Notes: a model not told the origin generated them from the letters alone. A DNA stretch of 64,000 nucleotides from Nemertoderma westbladi (GCA_032718475.1 JAUCBJ010008058.1:64001-128000), one strand, 5' to 3'; positions 1 through 11,288 are shown, counted from the stretch's first letter. A program made the numbers and translations.

Positions 1-297
1 CTAGCCGACATCGCTTCCAGAGGAGCGACTCCTCAAGAACGGATAGATACTCCCGGCTGGTTAGGTGGACCCGACTCCCTAAGTAAAGAAGAAGATGAAT
101 GGCCTCCTCATCTTACCACGGCGGAGAGTAGACAGGCCAAGGGAGCGGAGAAAGTAACACGACAACCCAATCACCCAGCTGGTCGTTTATGTTTACTGGA
201 AAGAGACCAAAAACTGTCCGGAAACTATGGAAGGCAAGATACTCTTCCTACGACCACTTCCCTAATCCGACAAATATCTAGGGACTCCATAACGTAA
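1..297 (+). pseudogene. BEL-3 pol remnant (RNase H tail joined to pol C-terminus)
   Basis: This open frame enters from outside the window and ends at a TAA at 295-297. It begins with ADIASRGATPQE, the signature seen at the end of the RNase H region of BEL/Pao polyproteins; BEL-1 in this window has ADLSSRGATPKQ at the same place. It then jumps to GRLCLLERD, which matches the extreme C-terminus of BEL-1 Pol (QKLCLLEGN). The whole integrase core, more than 500 residues in BEL-1, is missing, so an in-frame internal deletion is inferred near position 180-195. The upstream part of the element lies outside the window. It is the pol end of the same element whose accessory ORFs and LTR follow to 4519. 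Very probably non-functional. Confidence 0.75.
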
Positions 298-1923
298 TAA
301 CATATGGAGTGGGTGTGTGACTATATCATTTTATATTTGTTTTTATTTTATATTTATGTATGTATTATTATGTAATATTATTATAATCGTTTTCTTTAAT
401 TTTATTTGGTAGAATGTTATTTTAGGGATTATTTAGTAGATTAGTGCAATATATTAGTGTTTATTACGTACGTAATTATTTATAATATATATTTAGTGCG
501 ACGGCGAGAAATAATTATTTTTTCTCTTTCCTTACTATCCGTATCATATTATAAATACGTGACTACAGTAAGATGAAATGTCCGTACTTATTAAAGTACA
601 ATAAAGCCACTACTATATTTAAGTATTATTGGTAGGCAGAGTATTAGGAATGCAAAGTTCAGATCCTCGTGTCTCGGCTAAACCAAGCTCTGGGTAGACC
701 TTGGAAACGACTTGCCTCTTCACACTGACATTGCTTCGTGCGATATTGCTCTTCTACCTTATATTAAATAATACATATAGTAGCGTGATGTCCCTCTAAC
801 AGTAGCGTAAAACGCAAATAAAGCTGTTAAATCTTTTGACCATCTGTAATTCTAGTCGATTAAGATATCGTGGCACCCACCGATATACTTGAAAGACAAA
901 TTCTAGAATCAGTGGTTAACGTCCCCAGACAAGTTCTGGAATAAATCGGTGCCCATCCTAAATATTAATTAATATTTATTAAAATCTGTAAAATCCCGAT
1001 CCTTTAAAATTTCTAGTCAATTAAGATATCGCAGTATTTACCGATATTCTTAGAAGGACTATTTTATAGAATTAAGGATCCTAAGTCCCCAGATATGCTC
1101 TGGAATAAAATTTGTGTCAATTTAACATCAAATAATAAAATTCACGGGAATAAATTTAAATTCATATTCAAATGAATTTCATAAATTGTCATTTTGTGCA
1201 ATTTATAACATTCCCAAAATTCCAGTAATTAATAGATCATGGGAGCGGAGATTCATATTGAGTGTATTAGAGTGTGAGAATCTCCAACATATAGTCAATA
1301 GCCGATAAAATTTATAAAATCATGCATAAAGAGGATATTGACAATTAAAGAATTACTATTAAATAACATCCCAGATCTGTATGCATGAGAATTACCCTAA
1401 TTCTACCGCTAGTTTTCCATAATGTCACCATGGCAACACCCACGCTGGAATTAGAAGCAAGTTAAAGGAACAATAAAGGCTTGCCCCATTGCGTAGCATA
1501 AGAGAATACATAGCGCACTATTAGTATCCAAGGATACATAGTAATAACGTGACATTCTGGAAGACACTGACTAACGGACAAATGGCATGCATGTGTGCAG
1601 TAAGCAATGATTGTATGGAATTTGTGCGTTTATAGGTGAATGTTACTACTAAAGTGTGTTTACAGTAGCTAATCGCAATTGTAAAGTAGCCCTAACTCTA
1701 CCGAGATAACCTCAAGTGGATTCAAGCTTTTGGGACGGACAGTGGTGGGACTTGTGCCGGTTATCGTTGTCGTGCTGTTGCTACATGTTGGCGTAAACAC
1801 TGCGACAGCGGTACATCGGCGCTGAGAAACCCACTGTCCGGGGGCAAAAAGCCTAGTAGGTAGCGACGCCCGCTTGCCTAAAATATTAGCTTATATTGAT
1901 ATTAACAAACTCAGATAGCAGAT
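298..1923 (+). other. BEL-3 spacer between pol and accessory ORFs
   Basis: This 1.6-kb AT-rich stretch has no convincing coding frame. It holds two diverged copies of a roughly 160-bp repeat (851-1120) with conserved hairpins, and an internal GGGAGCGG motif at 1241-1248 identical in core to the polypurine tract before the 3' LTR. A TATAAATA at about 551 and AATAAA at 600-606 look like promoter and polyadenylation motifs but are unproven. The position between pol and a second coding region parallels the spacers of BEL-1 and BEL-2. Confidence 0.5.
851..1120 (+). repeat. Two-copy ~160-bp tandem repeat with conserved hairpins
   Basis: Copy 1 starts at 851 and copy 2 at 1012, both with TCTAGTC(G/A)ATTAAGATATCG. 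Each copy contains a stem ATATCG/CGATAT (865-870 with 881-886; 1026-1031 with 1042-1047) and a second stem CCAGA/TCTGG (925-929 with 935-939; 89-93 and 99-103 of the 1001-1100s block, i.e. 1089-1093 with 1099-1103). Stem bases are the same in both copies while the enclosed loops differ (CAAGT versus TATGC in the second hairpin). This suggests structural constraint, although two copies are a small sample. Confidence 0.6.
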
Positions 1924-3211
1924 ATGACGGAATTGATAGAAGATGACCTTGGTATTAGAGAGCGATATACTCTACCTTTACAAGCGTTTGTGGATAGCTT
2001 GATACGCGGTGAAGCCGATCCGACTATTACGGAGGACGATGGTCGTTATATCGAACCGCCGATGTCCCAGGAACAATTTACGCGTGAATTGGACTATAGA
2101 AAATTCACCGCTCGCTATACGAATCGTAATGGTACGTATATGGACTTCTTAACTACCGGCCATCCTATCGATTTACATGATACGGACAATGTAGACACCA
2201 AAAGGGAAATGGTTCTATTTAAATATCATACCCAGCGGCGTCGTAACGATAAACCGAGAATAGATCACGAAAATTCTATTCGTAACAGACTGGGAAGACG
2301 AACCAATATGTCTAGAATCTGAGGAGATTCCGCCTATCGCGCTCGGAACAGCGACAACGATTACATCCTAGAATGGTATCAAGGTCCACAGTGTCTCACT
2401 GCGTACGATTATCGCCATGCCAACTATGTTTCTCGGCAACGTTGTCGGTTATGCGCATGGAGAGACCCTGTTACGCCCATGGACACAAACGTCCGCTGTT
2501 CCTATTTCCACGAACAACCGGCGATGGAAATTTATGGAGCGTATTGCAGATTTAATAATTTGCATATTTTACGGTTTGCCCTCAATTTATGACTCAATGT
2601 CACCACTGTCCACTAAAGGGACACGCCAGTTTCGATTGCCCTTTTAATCGCGATTTGGAAAGCGTAGATGAAATGATCACACTACGTTACATTAGAGCTT
2701 GGGAAGCGAACGCTGATTTACATCGTGATTCGCGCCATCGCTATTATCCTGGACGCGCTTACGAAGGAATTTATGCGTTCCATCCTTATCTATTCGCTTC
2801 TGTCGAACAGAAATCACGCATATCGAGTTACAGGAAGTATATCGACGGCCTTACGAGTACCGAGCCCGCGAACGCGAGTTGGAAAGAACCATTAAACCAA
2901 GGAAGTTTCTAACTGCCTATGGTCCACCCACGGCCCTCATTCAGACCACTCGTAAAGGACCCGTAAGAGCGGCTGTCTTGAAACGAGCTCTCAAAGCCGT
3001 TAGACCCCTCTCCCCCGACGTTGATGTCAATCAACTCGGCACTTCGACTGGCGGATACACCGACCATAATCCTATACCCTCTGATGCAATCATGTTGCAC
3101 CCTTCACCCAGGAGTTATAGCCCTCCTTGTAAAGTGGCTCGCCCCAAAGAGAAAAAGACTCTGGCTAGCTTTAAAAAACTGCGTAAACGCCGTCCGCGCA
3201 TGAAAGACTAA
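1924..3211 (+). pseudogene. BEL-3 accessory (post-pol) zinc-knuckle coding region, frameshifted
   Basis: Three long frames tile this region. 1924-2322 encodes 132 residues starting MTELIEDD and contains a segment (YMDFLTTGHPIDLHDTDN) that aligns weakly with the first accessory ORF of BEL-2 at 31335. After a TGA at 2320-2322 another frame gives a Cys-rich stretch (CRLCAWRD...). A shift near 2575 leads to a CCHC zinc knuckle, CHHCPLKGHASFDC, at about 2598-2640. A further shift near 2880-2912 leads to a basic tail ending KKLRKRRPRMKD at 3211. The basic tail matches the end of the minus-strand copy at 25862-26089 (SDAIxLHPxPRSYSPP). It lies directly upstream of the polypurine tract and 3' LTR. 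Function is unknown; nucleic-acid binding is inferred from the knuckle and basic tail. Inactive as it stands. Confidence 0.6.
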
Positions 3212-3280
3212 CTGTTTAGAGTATTTTCGTATTTGAGAAACTGTGATTTTGTATATTTTATAGACTTAAATCCCATTTTC

Positions 3281-3289
3281 TGGGAGCGG
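3281..3289 (+). other. BEL-3 polypurine tract
   Basis: TGGGAGCGG abuts the TG that starts the LTR at 3290. The same GGAGCGG core abuts the LTR in the minus copy (25759-25767) and in LTR1 elements (35556-35562; 24345-24351 on the minus strand), which supports its role as plus-strand primer. Confidence 0.7.
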
Positions 3290-4519
3290 TGTAAAAGCTT
3301 CTGTGGGATATAACTGGCCCCTTTTGCTTCGCAATCCAGTTTCCCCCCAGGCGCTGGAATACTCTAAAAAGGTTCTCTAACTGTATATATATTCCCCTCG
3401 CCCGCAAGGTACCGTTACAGGTGTTTTAACGGACATAAAAGTCATTCTGCTATATACGTGTTTTGGCGGACATGGTAAGGCAAAAAACCTGTAATGCACC
3501 AACTACCTTTCACAGCTTAGCCGTGATGATTCATATTACGACATCTAACAGCTGGTTGCTGACATGGAAACAGCCATTGGATGCATGGTTCTTTGTTTGG
3601 CTTGAGCCAATCAGAGCGATTTTTCCTGTCGACGTGTAGCTTTTCGGCCGATCATAAGGAGAGTGTTCAGTCTTACTGTTTTTACTTGATACTTTGTTGT
3701 TATTGCTGTCTAAGCCAGAAACACCGGCTCTAAGAACTCTAGTAAAACTGCTTAGATTATAGAAAGTATAACTGTTACCGGCGGTGTTACCTCACTTAAT
3801 TTAACTGCACTAATCATATTGTTTGTACTGCTATTTACCGTCAGTTATTAATTGTATCTATTTGTTGATGGAAATATTGCTCTTTGGAGAATACGGATAA
3901 ATCACCCAAAATTCCCAATTTTCTTGATACACTACAGGTTAGAGAGGCGGGCTATATATAACAATTGCGATTTATATCAATGTGGTGTGTATTGAATCTA
4001 ATGTTATTTAGTAGACACTACCTGAGTCAATTGCTGTTCTCTTTATGTGTGATCAAATATACTGACGGTCGGCAGAATAGTGTGCATGATTGTGAGTGTG
4101 ATGTGACTGGTAACAAAGCATTTCCTAAAGAATGCGACTTATACTTTAATCATAAGCCTTATCGTTGCGTTTAGTATAAGTCCTAGCTCTGTTTAAATAG
4201 ATAGAGCGCCACGTCCTAAAGGAACTGTTAATATTTCCCGAAAGTTAATAATATCTGTCAGAAATTACATATTAGCGATCAATCGAATAATACAGTAGGC
4301 TTACACTGCAACCTTACACTGCAATAATATAATCTAAGCATCCGAATTCAGCCTCCCGGGTGTAGATCCATCGGGTGAATGATCGCGCATGGGCTGGCTT
4401 CGGCTAATGTTTTGTTTATTAGCATAAAATATTGTCGTATGCTAAAGGTGTGTTAATTAACTAAAAGACATATAAATTTTGGCAGGTTAAACTGCTAAAG
4501 GTCTTCAAAAGCGCGAACA
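3290..4519 (+). mobile_element. BEL-3 3' LTR (plus copy)
   Basis: This 1230-bp block starts TGTAAAAGC and ends CGCGAACA. A second, diverged copy lies inverted at 24587-25758, and similarity in both stops at the same TG and CA ends, which defines the boundaries. A TATATATAAC motif at 3952-3961 could be the promoter. Small frames inside, such as 3965-4174, are not supported as genes. The element upstream is truncated by the window, so the target duplication cannot be checked here. Confidence 0.7.
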
Positions 4520-4985
4520 GGTGGAGCGCCAAAGTTTGAGTTATATTGGCGCCAAATGTGGACTCCATAATATACCCACGCCTCATTGCTGAGACGGTAG
4601 TCACAGAGGATAATTTCAGTCATCCATAATGAGGGGTCCATAATTTCATTGCGGTTGACCTGGTTGCATACGATATGGAAGCTGATGTATGGGGATTCCT
4701 GGCGAGGGGGTATCTGGAAAATATCCTCGAATGGAATGTTCTCCGTGCTAATAAAGTCGGATATGTCCTTTGCAGAGACTTCAGGGTCTATCCGCACGAC
4801 ATGTATGTGTGCCTTATGGGGTGGAGAAGGGACAGAAACTTGAAATGCTTTATATTCATACCCGCCGGCCTGCGATTAATAAGCAGACGGGTGATTCGCG
4901 CAAGTTTGTGGTGCTGTTTCCCAGCGAATAATTTCATTGACCCTTTCTTGTCCATACTACCCGCTCTCTTTGTCTTCTTGACCAT
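4520..4985 (-). pseudogene. LINE ORF1-like fragment, truncated by LTR insertion
   Basis: Two minus-strand frames join into one protein. The first runs from Met at 4985 through a Lys-rich start (MVKKTKRAG). A frameshift near 4870 moves into the frame that continues ...VSVPSPPHKAHIHVVRIDPE... to the LTR border. The segment YISFHIVCNQVNRNEIMDPSLW resembles the basic 'S-F-hydrophobic ... DP-LW' stretch found in ORF1 proteins of many non-LTR retrotransposons, usually near a zinc knuckle. The reading frame ends a few codons inside the BEL-3 LTR at 4495, so the original C-terminus was cut off by that insertion. The family call is tentative; it could be another retroelement nucleic-acid-binding protein. 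Confidence 0.4.
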
Positions 4986-5100
4986 GTTAAAATGTAGCTA
5001 CTGTACCTTATTTTTAACCTGATAGAGCCCTCCTTGTTGGGTGAAACCGAGGATGTCTGTATGTCTGTATGTTGCAGTCAGTATTGCATGCAATGGTTAC

Positions 5101-5141
5101 TGTGGGGCGAGCCACGAAGTTGGCGGAGCCTTAGCGAATTG
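5101..5141 (+). mobile_element. Helentron-like terminal segment
   Basis: The 41-bp segment starting TGTGGGGCGAGCCACG recurs, inverted and essentially identical, at 52090-52130 where it forms one end of a repeat-bearing non-autonomous element. Here no tandem core repeats accompany it, so it is a fragment or a different internal-deletion form. The flanks 4986-5100 and 5142-5300 show no gene. Confidence 0.45.
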
Positions 5142-5302
5142 GTTACTGTTTATATGTTACCTACCGGTACGGTTTCTTACCCGCTTATTATTGAATTAAA
5201 TAAAATTATCATTGAACTTTACAAGCATTCTCTTATACAATATTATTATTATTAACTATTATTTATACAGTTTGAGGTTTTTTATGGTTATTTAAATCGC
5301 AG

Positions 5303-5424
5303 AGGAAAATGCAGGAATTGTAAATTTTAACCCGCTTAACTTCCTTGCTCGAGAACTGATGCGAAACGACCCGAGATACAATGAGTCAGCGAAGTCATGG
5401 CCTTACGTGCGCGAGATGAAAAAG
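5303..5424 (+). CDS. Possible host-gene exon (122 bp)
   Basis: An open stretch is bounded by an acceptor-like ATCGCAG ending at 5302 and a donor GTAAAT starting at 5425. In phase 2 it reads EENAGIVNFNPLNFLARELM then RNDPRYNESAKSWPYVREMK and K: compact, non-repetitive, with codon use unlike the surrounding AT-rich DNA. The NPL-x-FLA-x-x-LMR-N-PRY pattern is reminiscent of short conserved segments in axonemal or ciliary proteins, but no family can be named with confidence. No other exon of the same gene was found, as expected if it sits in a repeat-filled intron. It could instead be a chance open frame. Confidence 0.35.
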
Positions 5425-5620
5425 GTAAATACATAAACTACAGTATGAATGAAGGATGACAGGTATTCACTCACTTTTCGGTGAGAAATTTATACGAATT
5501 TTATTTATGTTGTATTTCTTTTCTTATCTCACCTCTTTTTACAGTAAAACCTGTACAGTACAGATTGTACTGGTAATTCGTTTATTGTTATGGATAGATT
5601 CAGTCAATTTGTATTCTTTA
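5425..5620. other. AT-rich DNA without recognisable features
   Basis: No gene, repeat or structured element was recognised between the possible exon and the solitary satellite monomer. Confidence 0.5.
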
Positions 5621-5644
5621 GGCGCCCGCCCGGTGTACTCCAGG
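5621..5644 (+). repeat. Solitary 21-bp satellite monomer; left LINE target duplication
   Basis: GGCGCCCGCCCGGTGTACTC plus CAGG matches one monomer of the satellite at 7860-11288. Its last 12 bases, GTGTACTCCAGG (5633-5644), recur at 7860-7871 on the other side of the LINE and form the target-site duplication. Confidence 0.75.
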
Positions 5645-7859
5645 TGAACAACGAAATCTGCCTTGCCACGGCATGACTGGTCCTCTCTGTTGCAACAGCC
5701 AAGTGTGAGATCCAGCTTCACACTACAGCTGAGCAACAGGTATGAGGCTCTTGCCTCTGAGGCGGCAGATCACTGTGAGGGCTATACTGCCTTTACAGAA
5801 GCAGTTAAGTTAGCAGCTGCAGAAACAGTTCCTGTATACCCTCGAAACAGGAAAAGGGCCCCCTGGACTGACAACAAAATTCAGAAGTGCCGAAATGACC
5901 TTCATAAGGCGCAGAAAGAGTCCTGACTCAAACAGACTACAGCGGCCAAGAATGCAGTTAAAGCTGCATCTAGGTCCCTGAACAGGCAGTACTCTGTTAA
6001 TCTACAGGAGCTAATAAACCAACAGGTTGATGCCATCAATGATGCTGACGACAGCAGGCAATCATCCCAGGCATGGAAATCGATCAATCTGCTTACTGGG
6101 CGGAAAAGCCAACCAACCACCAAGGTTAAGGCTGAATCACCAGCCGATCGCCTCAATGGTTGGAAAGCCCACTTTGAAAAGCTCCTCAATAATGACAGGG
6201 TATTGCCTGATAACTTTATAGAAGTAAAAGTGTCTGAGTCTGTACTCCCAGATATTCCCATTGGCGATATCTCCTTTGCAGAAGTGAAGGCTGCTGCAAA
6301 GAGCATTAAGACCAATCGTGCCAGTGGAGTAGATGGTGTTCCCCCTGAGGTCTTTAAAATACCTGAGTGTTTAAAGCTCATCTATCCCATCATAGTAGAC
6401 ATGTACCGTACAACAAGAGTCCCACAAGAAATGAAAACAAATAAGTTGGTGCCAGTTCCCAAGAAGGGCAACCTAACACTCTATGGTTCTTTTCGGGGAA
6501 TCTCATTATCTCGATTGCTGCAAAACTATACAATAGAATTCTATTAAATCGCATCAGGGATCCCATTGAGAGACTGCTACGTGGAAATCAGAATGGGTTC
6601 CGTAAAGGTCGTGGGACCATGGAGCCCATTTTGGCACTTAGAAGGATAATTGAAGAGTTATCAAAAAAGAAAGACAGGCATCTGGCTGTTATCTTTGTTG
6701 ACTTCTTCAAGGCCTTTGATTCAGTCTCTCGCTCACGTATGTTCAGCATACTTTCATTATATGGGATTCCTGATGAAATTATTGCAGCAATCAGATCAGT
6801 ATACGATGGTTCGACAACATTTGTATCTACTGTTGACGGTGACACAGAACCATTTGAAGTGTTATGGGGCGTCCTCCAAGGAGACACACTTGCACCATTC
6901 TTGTTCATTATTGTGGTTGACTATGTTCTACGCATGTCCTTAGATCATCATAATGATGATGGGGTGATGATAACTCCACCTACTGGCTCCAGAAGTCGAG
7001 GAAATCCTGCCACGTACCTAACTGATCTAGACTTTGCTGATGACTTAGGAGTACTCTCAGAATCATTAGAGGGAGCCCAGCGGCTCCTCAGCTCATTAGA
7101 ACATGCTGCTTCTAGTGTTGGTCTTTTTATTAACTCCAGAAAGACCAAAATTCTGACAGTTAACTTTGAAAGTCCTCAGCAAGTCTCTGATCGGATGAGC
7201 ATAAGCTCAAAGGATGGTATGCTTGAGCATGTGGACGACTTCTGTTACCTGGGATCATGGATCCGGAAGTCAGGTGAGGACCTTCGAATACGTAAGGGAA
7301 AGGCATGGGCAGCCTTGAATAGGCTTTCCAGGATTTGGAAGTCACCTAGAATTAATCGGAAACTTAAGGTCCGATTATTTAGAGCAGCAGTAGTTCCAGT
7401 ACTCCTCTACGGGAGTCCATGCTGGGCTCTAACTGCTGAGGACACCAAATCTCTGGATGGCACATTCACAAGAATGCTACGCCGGGTACATTGTGTCAAG
7501 TACAATGCACACATCTCCAACCAGACACTATATAACATTGGAGGTGTCTCATTGGTTCCCCCAAGCTTGACACTAGAACAAAATCGTCTCCGCTTTGCAG
7601 GACATTGCTTTCGCCGTGAGGACCAGCCAGTGCATAATCTTGTACTTTGGCAGCCTCATGGAGTGAATAAGCATGGTGGACAGCCCATGACTTTCTTGAG
7701 ACGCATCTTAAAGGACACTGGCCTTAAAGATGCGGATGATCTAGCAAATGTCATGGGTGATAGGGAGTTGTGGTGGTGCAATTTTGTTGACAAGCCGGCA
7801 CAGCATTCTTAAAAATGCAGCTGCAATGCAGCATGCCGATCCTAGTAGTAGTAGTAGTA
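5645..7859 (+). mobile_element. RTE-like LINE copy L1 (5' truncated)
   Basis: The copy is bounded by a 12-bp target duplication (5633-5644 and 7860-7871) and ends in a (TAG)n tail at 7842-7860, the kind of microsatellite tail seen on RTE-type LINEs. The endonuclease domain and 5' end are absent. Three related copies occur in the window: minus at 20386-22026 and 26824-27690, plus at 24371-24584, with a further scrap at 52355-52459. Confidence 0.85.
5654..7812 (+). pseudogene. RTE-like LINE reverse transcriptase ORF, disrupted
   Basis: The frame encodes the linker and reverse transcriptase of a non-LTR retrotransposon. RT motifs are visible: motif A FVDFFKAFDSVSR near 6700, motif B GVLQGDTLAP near 6870, motif C FADD near 7033 within LTDLDFADDLGVLS. 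The C-terminal tail (LDGTFTRMLRRVHC, FAGHCFRREDQPV, DRELWW) is of the type common in RTE/BovB-like elements of marine invertebrates. Lesions: an in-frame TGA at 5924-5926, and a 1-bp deletion near 6510 revealed by comparison with the minus copies, which have CATTGATCTCG where this copy has CATTATCTCG. From 6513 to 7812 it is open. The endonuclease domain is missing through 5' truncation, so the copy cannot move by itself. Confidence 0.85.
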
Positions 7860-10800
7860 GTGTACTCCAGGGGGCGCCGGTGTACTCCAGGGGGCGCCCG
7901 GTGTACTCTAGGGGGCGCCCAGTGTACTCCAGGGGGCGCCCGGTGTACTCCAGGGGGCGTCCAGTGTACACCAGGGGGCGCCCGGTGTACTCCAGGGGGC
8001 GTCCAGTGTACACCAGGGGGCGCCCGGTGTACTCTAGGGGGCGCCCAGTGTACTCCAGGGGGCGCCCGGTGTACTCTAGGGGGCGCCCGGTGTACTCCAG
8101 GGGGCGTCCAGTGTACTCCAGGGGGCGCCCAGTGTACACCAGGGGGCGCCAATGTACACCAGGGGGTGCCCAGTGTACTCCAGGGGGCGCCCAGTGTACA
8201 CCAGGGGGCGCCCAGTGTACTCCAGGGGGTGCGCAGTGTACACCAGGGGGCGCCCAGTGTATACCAGGGGGCGCCCGGTGTACTCCAGGGGGCACCCGGT
8301 GTACTCCAGGGGGCGTCCAGTGTACTCCAGGGGGCGTCCAGTGTACACCAGGGGGCGCCCAGTGTATACCAGGGGGCGCCCGGTGTACACCAGGGGGCGC
8401 CCAGTGTATACCAGGGGGCACCCGGTGTACACCAGGGGGCGCCAGTGTACACCAGGGGGTGCCCGGTGTACTCCAGGGGGCGCCCAGTGTACACCAGGGG
8501 GCGCCAGTGTACACCAGGGGGTGCCCGGTGTACTCCAGGGGGCGCCCAGTGTACACCAGGGGGCGCCCAGTGTATACCAGGGGGCGCCCGGTGTACTCCA
8601 GGGGGCACCCGGTGTACTCCAGGGGGCGCCCAGTGTACACCAGGGGGCGCCAGTGTACACCAGGGGGTGCCCGGTGTACTCCAGGGGGCGCCCAGTGTAC
8701 ACCAGGGGGCGCCCAGTGTATACCAGGGGGCGCCCGGTGTACTCCAGGGGGCACCCGGTGTACACCAGGGGGCGCCCAGTGTACGCCAGGGGGCGCCCAG
8801 TGTATACCAGGGGGCGCCCGGTGTACTCCAGGGGGCACCTGGTGTACTCCAGGGGGCGCCCAGTGTACACCAGGGGGCGCCCAGTGTATACCAGGGGGCG
8901 CCCGGTGTACTCCAGGGGGCACCCGGTGTACTCCAGGGGGCACCCGGTGTACACCAGGGGGCGCCCAGTGTATACCAGGGGGCGCCCGGTGTACTCCAGG
9001 GGGCACCCGGTGTACTCCAGGGGGCGCCCAGTGTACACCAGGTGGCGCCAGTGTACACCAGGGGGTGCCCGGTGTACTCCAGGGGGCGCCCAGTGTACAC
9101 CAGGGGGCGCCCAGTGTATACCAGGGGGCGCCCGGTGTACTCCAGGGGGCACCCGGTGTACACCAGGGGGCGCCCAGTGTACACCAGGGGGCGCCCAGTG
9201 TATACCAGGGGGCGCCCGGTGTACTCCAGGGGGCACCCGGTGTACTCCAGGGGGCGCCCAGTGTACACCAGGGGGCGCCCAGTGTATACCAGGGGGCGCC
9301 CGGTGTACTCCAGGGGGCACCCGGTGTACTCCAGGGGGCGCCCAGTGTACACCAGGGGGCGCCGGCGCCAGTGTACACCAGGGGGTGCCCGGTGTACTCC
9401 AGGGGGCGCCCAGTGTACACCAGGGGGCGCCCAGTGTATACCAGGGGGCGCCCGGTGTACTCCAGGGGGCACCCGGTGTACTCCAGGGGGCGCCCAGTGT
9501 ACACCAGGGGGCGCCAGTGTACACCAGGGGGCGCCCAGTGTACTCCAGGGGGCGCCCAGTGTACTCCAGGGGGCGCCCGGTGTACACCAGGGGGCGCCAG
9601 TGTACACCAGGGGGTGCCCGGTGTACTCCAGGGGGCGCCCAGTGTACACCAGGGGGCGCCCAGTGTACTCCAGGGGGCGCCCGGTGTACACCAGGGGGCG
9701 CCCGGTGTACTCCAGGGGGCACCCGGTGTACTCCAGCGGGCGCCCAGTGGGCGCCAGTGTACACCAGGGGGCGCCCAGTGTACTCCAGGGGGCGCCCAGT
9801 GTACTCCAGGGGGCGTCCGGTGTACACCAGGGGGCGCCAGTGTACACCAGGGGGTGCCCGGTGTACTCCAGGGGGCGCCCAGTGTACACCAGGGGGCGCC
9901 CAGTGTACTCCAGGGGGCGCCCAGTGTACTCCAGGGGGCGCCCAGTGTACACCAGGGGGCGCCCAGTGTACACCAGGGGGCGCCCAGTGTACACCAGGGG
10001 GCGCCCAGTGTACACCAGGGGGCGCCCAGTGTACACCAGGGGGCGCCCGGTGTACACCAGGGGGCGCCAGTGTACACCAGGGGGTGCCCAGTGTACACCA
10101 GGGGGCGCCAGTGTACACCAGGGGGTGCCCGGTGTACTCCAGGGGGCGCCCAGTGTACACCAGGGGGCGCCAGTGTACACCAGGGGGTGCCCGGTGTACT
10201 CCAGGGGGCGCCCAGTGTACACCAGGGGGCGCCCAGTGTACTCCAGGGGGCGCCCGGTGTACACCAGGGGGCGCCCAGTGTACTCCAGGGGGCGCCCAGT
10301 GTACACCAGGGGGCGCCCAGTGTATACCAGGGGGCGCCCGGTGTACTCCAGGGGGCACCCGGTGTACTCCAGGGGGCGTCCAGTGTACTCCAGGGGGCGC
10401 CCAGTGTACACCAGGGGGCGCCCGGTGTACACCAGGGGGTGTCCAGTGTACTCCAGGGGGCACCCGATGTACTCTAGGGGGCGCCCGGTGTACTCCAGGG
10501 GGCGTCCAGTGTACACCAGGGGGCGCCCGGTGTACACCAGGGGGCGCCCGGTGTACACCAGGGGGCGCCCGGTGTACTCCAGGGGGCGCCCGGTGTACTC
10601 CAGGGGGCACCCGGTGTACACCAGGGGGCGCCCGGTGTACTCCAGGGGGCGTCCAGTGTACACCAGGGGGCGTCCAGTGTACTCCAGGGGGCACCCGATG
10701 TACCCTAGGGTGCGCCCGGTGTACTCCAGGGGGCGTCCAGTGTACACCAGGGGGCGCCCGGTGTACTCCAGGGGGCGCCCAGTGTACACCAGGGGGCGCC

Positions 10801-11288
10801 CGGTGTACTCCAGGGGGCGTCCAGTGTACACCAGGGGGCACCCGGTGTACACCAGGGGGCGCCCGGTGTACTCCAGGGGGCGTCCAGTGTACACCAGGGG
10901 GCGTCCAGTGTACTTCAGGGGGCACCCGATGTACCCTAGGGGGCGCCCGGTGTACTCCAGGGGGCGTCCAGTGTACACCAGGGGGTGCCCGGTGTACTCT
11001 AGGGGGCGCCCAGTGTACTCCAGGGGGCACCCGGTGTACACCAGGGGGCGCCCGGTGTACTCCAGGGGGCGTCCAGTGTACACCAGGGGGCGCCCGGTGT
11101 ACTCTAGGGGGCGTCCAGTGTACTCCAGGGGGCACCCGATGTACCCTAGGGGGCGCCCGGTGTACACCAGGGGGCGCCCGGTGTACTCCAGGGGGCGCCC
11201 AGTGTACTCCAGGGGGCACCCGGTGTACACCAGGGGGCGCCCGGTGTACTCCAGGGGGCGCCCAGTGTACACCAGGGGGCGCCCGGTG
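7860..11288 (+). repeat. Satellite 1: 21-bp tandem array with CTCF-like core
   Basis: About 163 monomers of the form GTGTACWCCAGGGGGCGCCC. Most are 21 bp; some are 20 bp through loss of one C. Variable sites (A/G before GTGTA, CAC/CTC/TAC in the middle, CGC/CAC/TGC after the G run) recur in blocks, for example four to five-monomer groups repeated between 8540 and 9360, indicating higher-order amplification. Because 21 is a multiple of three, both strands stay open for kilobases as heptapeptide repeats; these frames are by-products of the period, not genes. The element borders L1 on the left and a LINE RT scrap on the right. Confidence 0.95.

Noticed and set aside
3965-4174. 69-codon frame inside the BEL-3 LTR
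   Set aside because: It lies within the LTR, has no recognisable domain, and no equivalent frame was apparent in the minus copy.
6767-6775. Second hammerhead (CTGATGA at this site and near 50004 and 45470)
   Set aside because: None is followed by a pairing stem II and GAAA; the first is LINE coding sequence.
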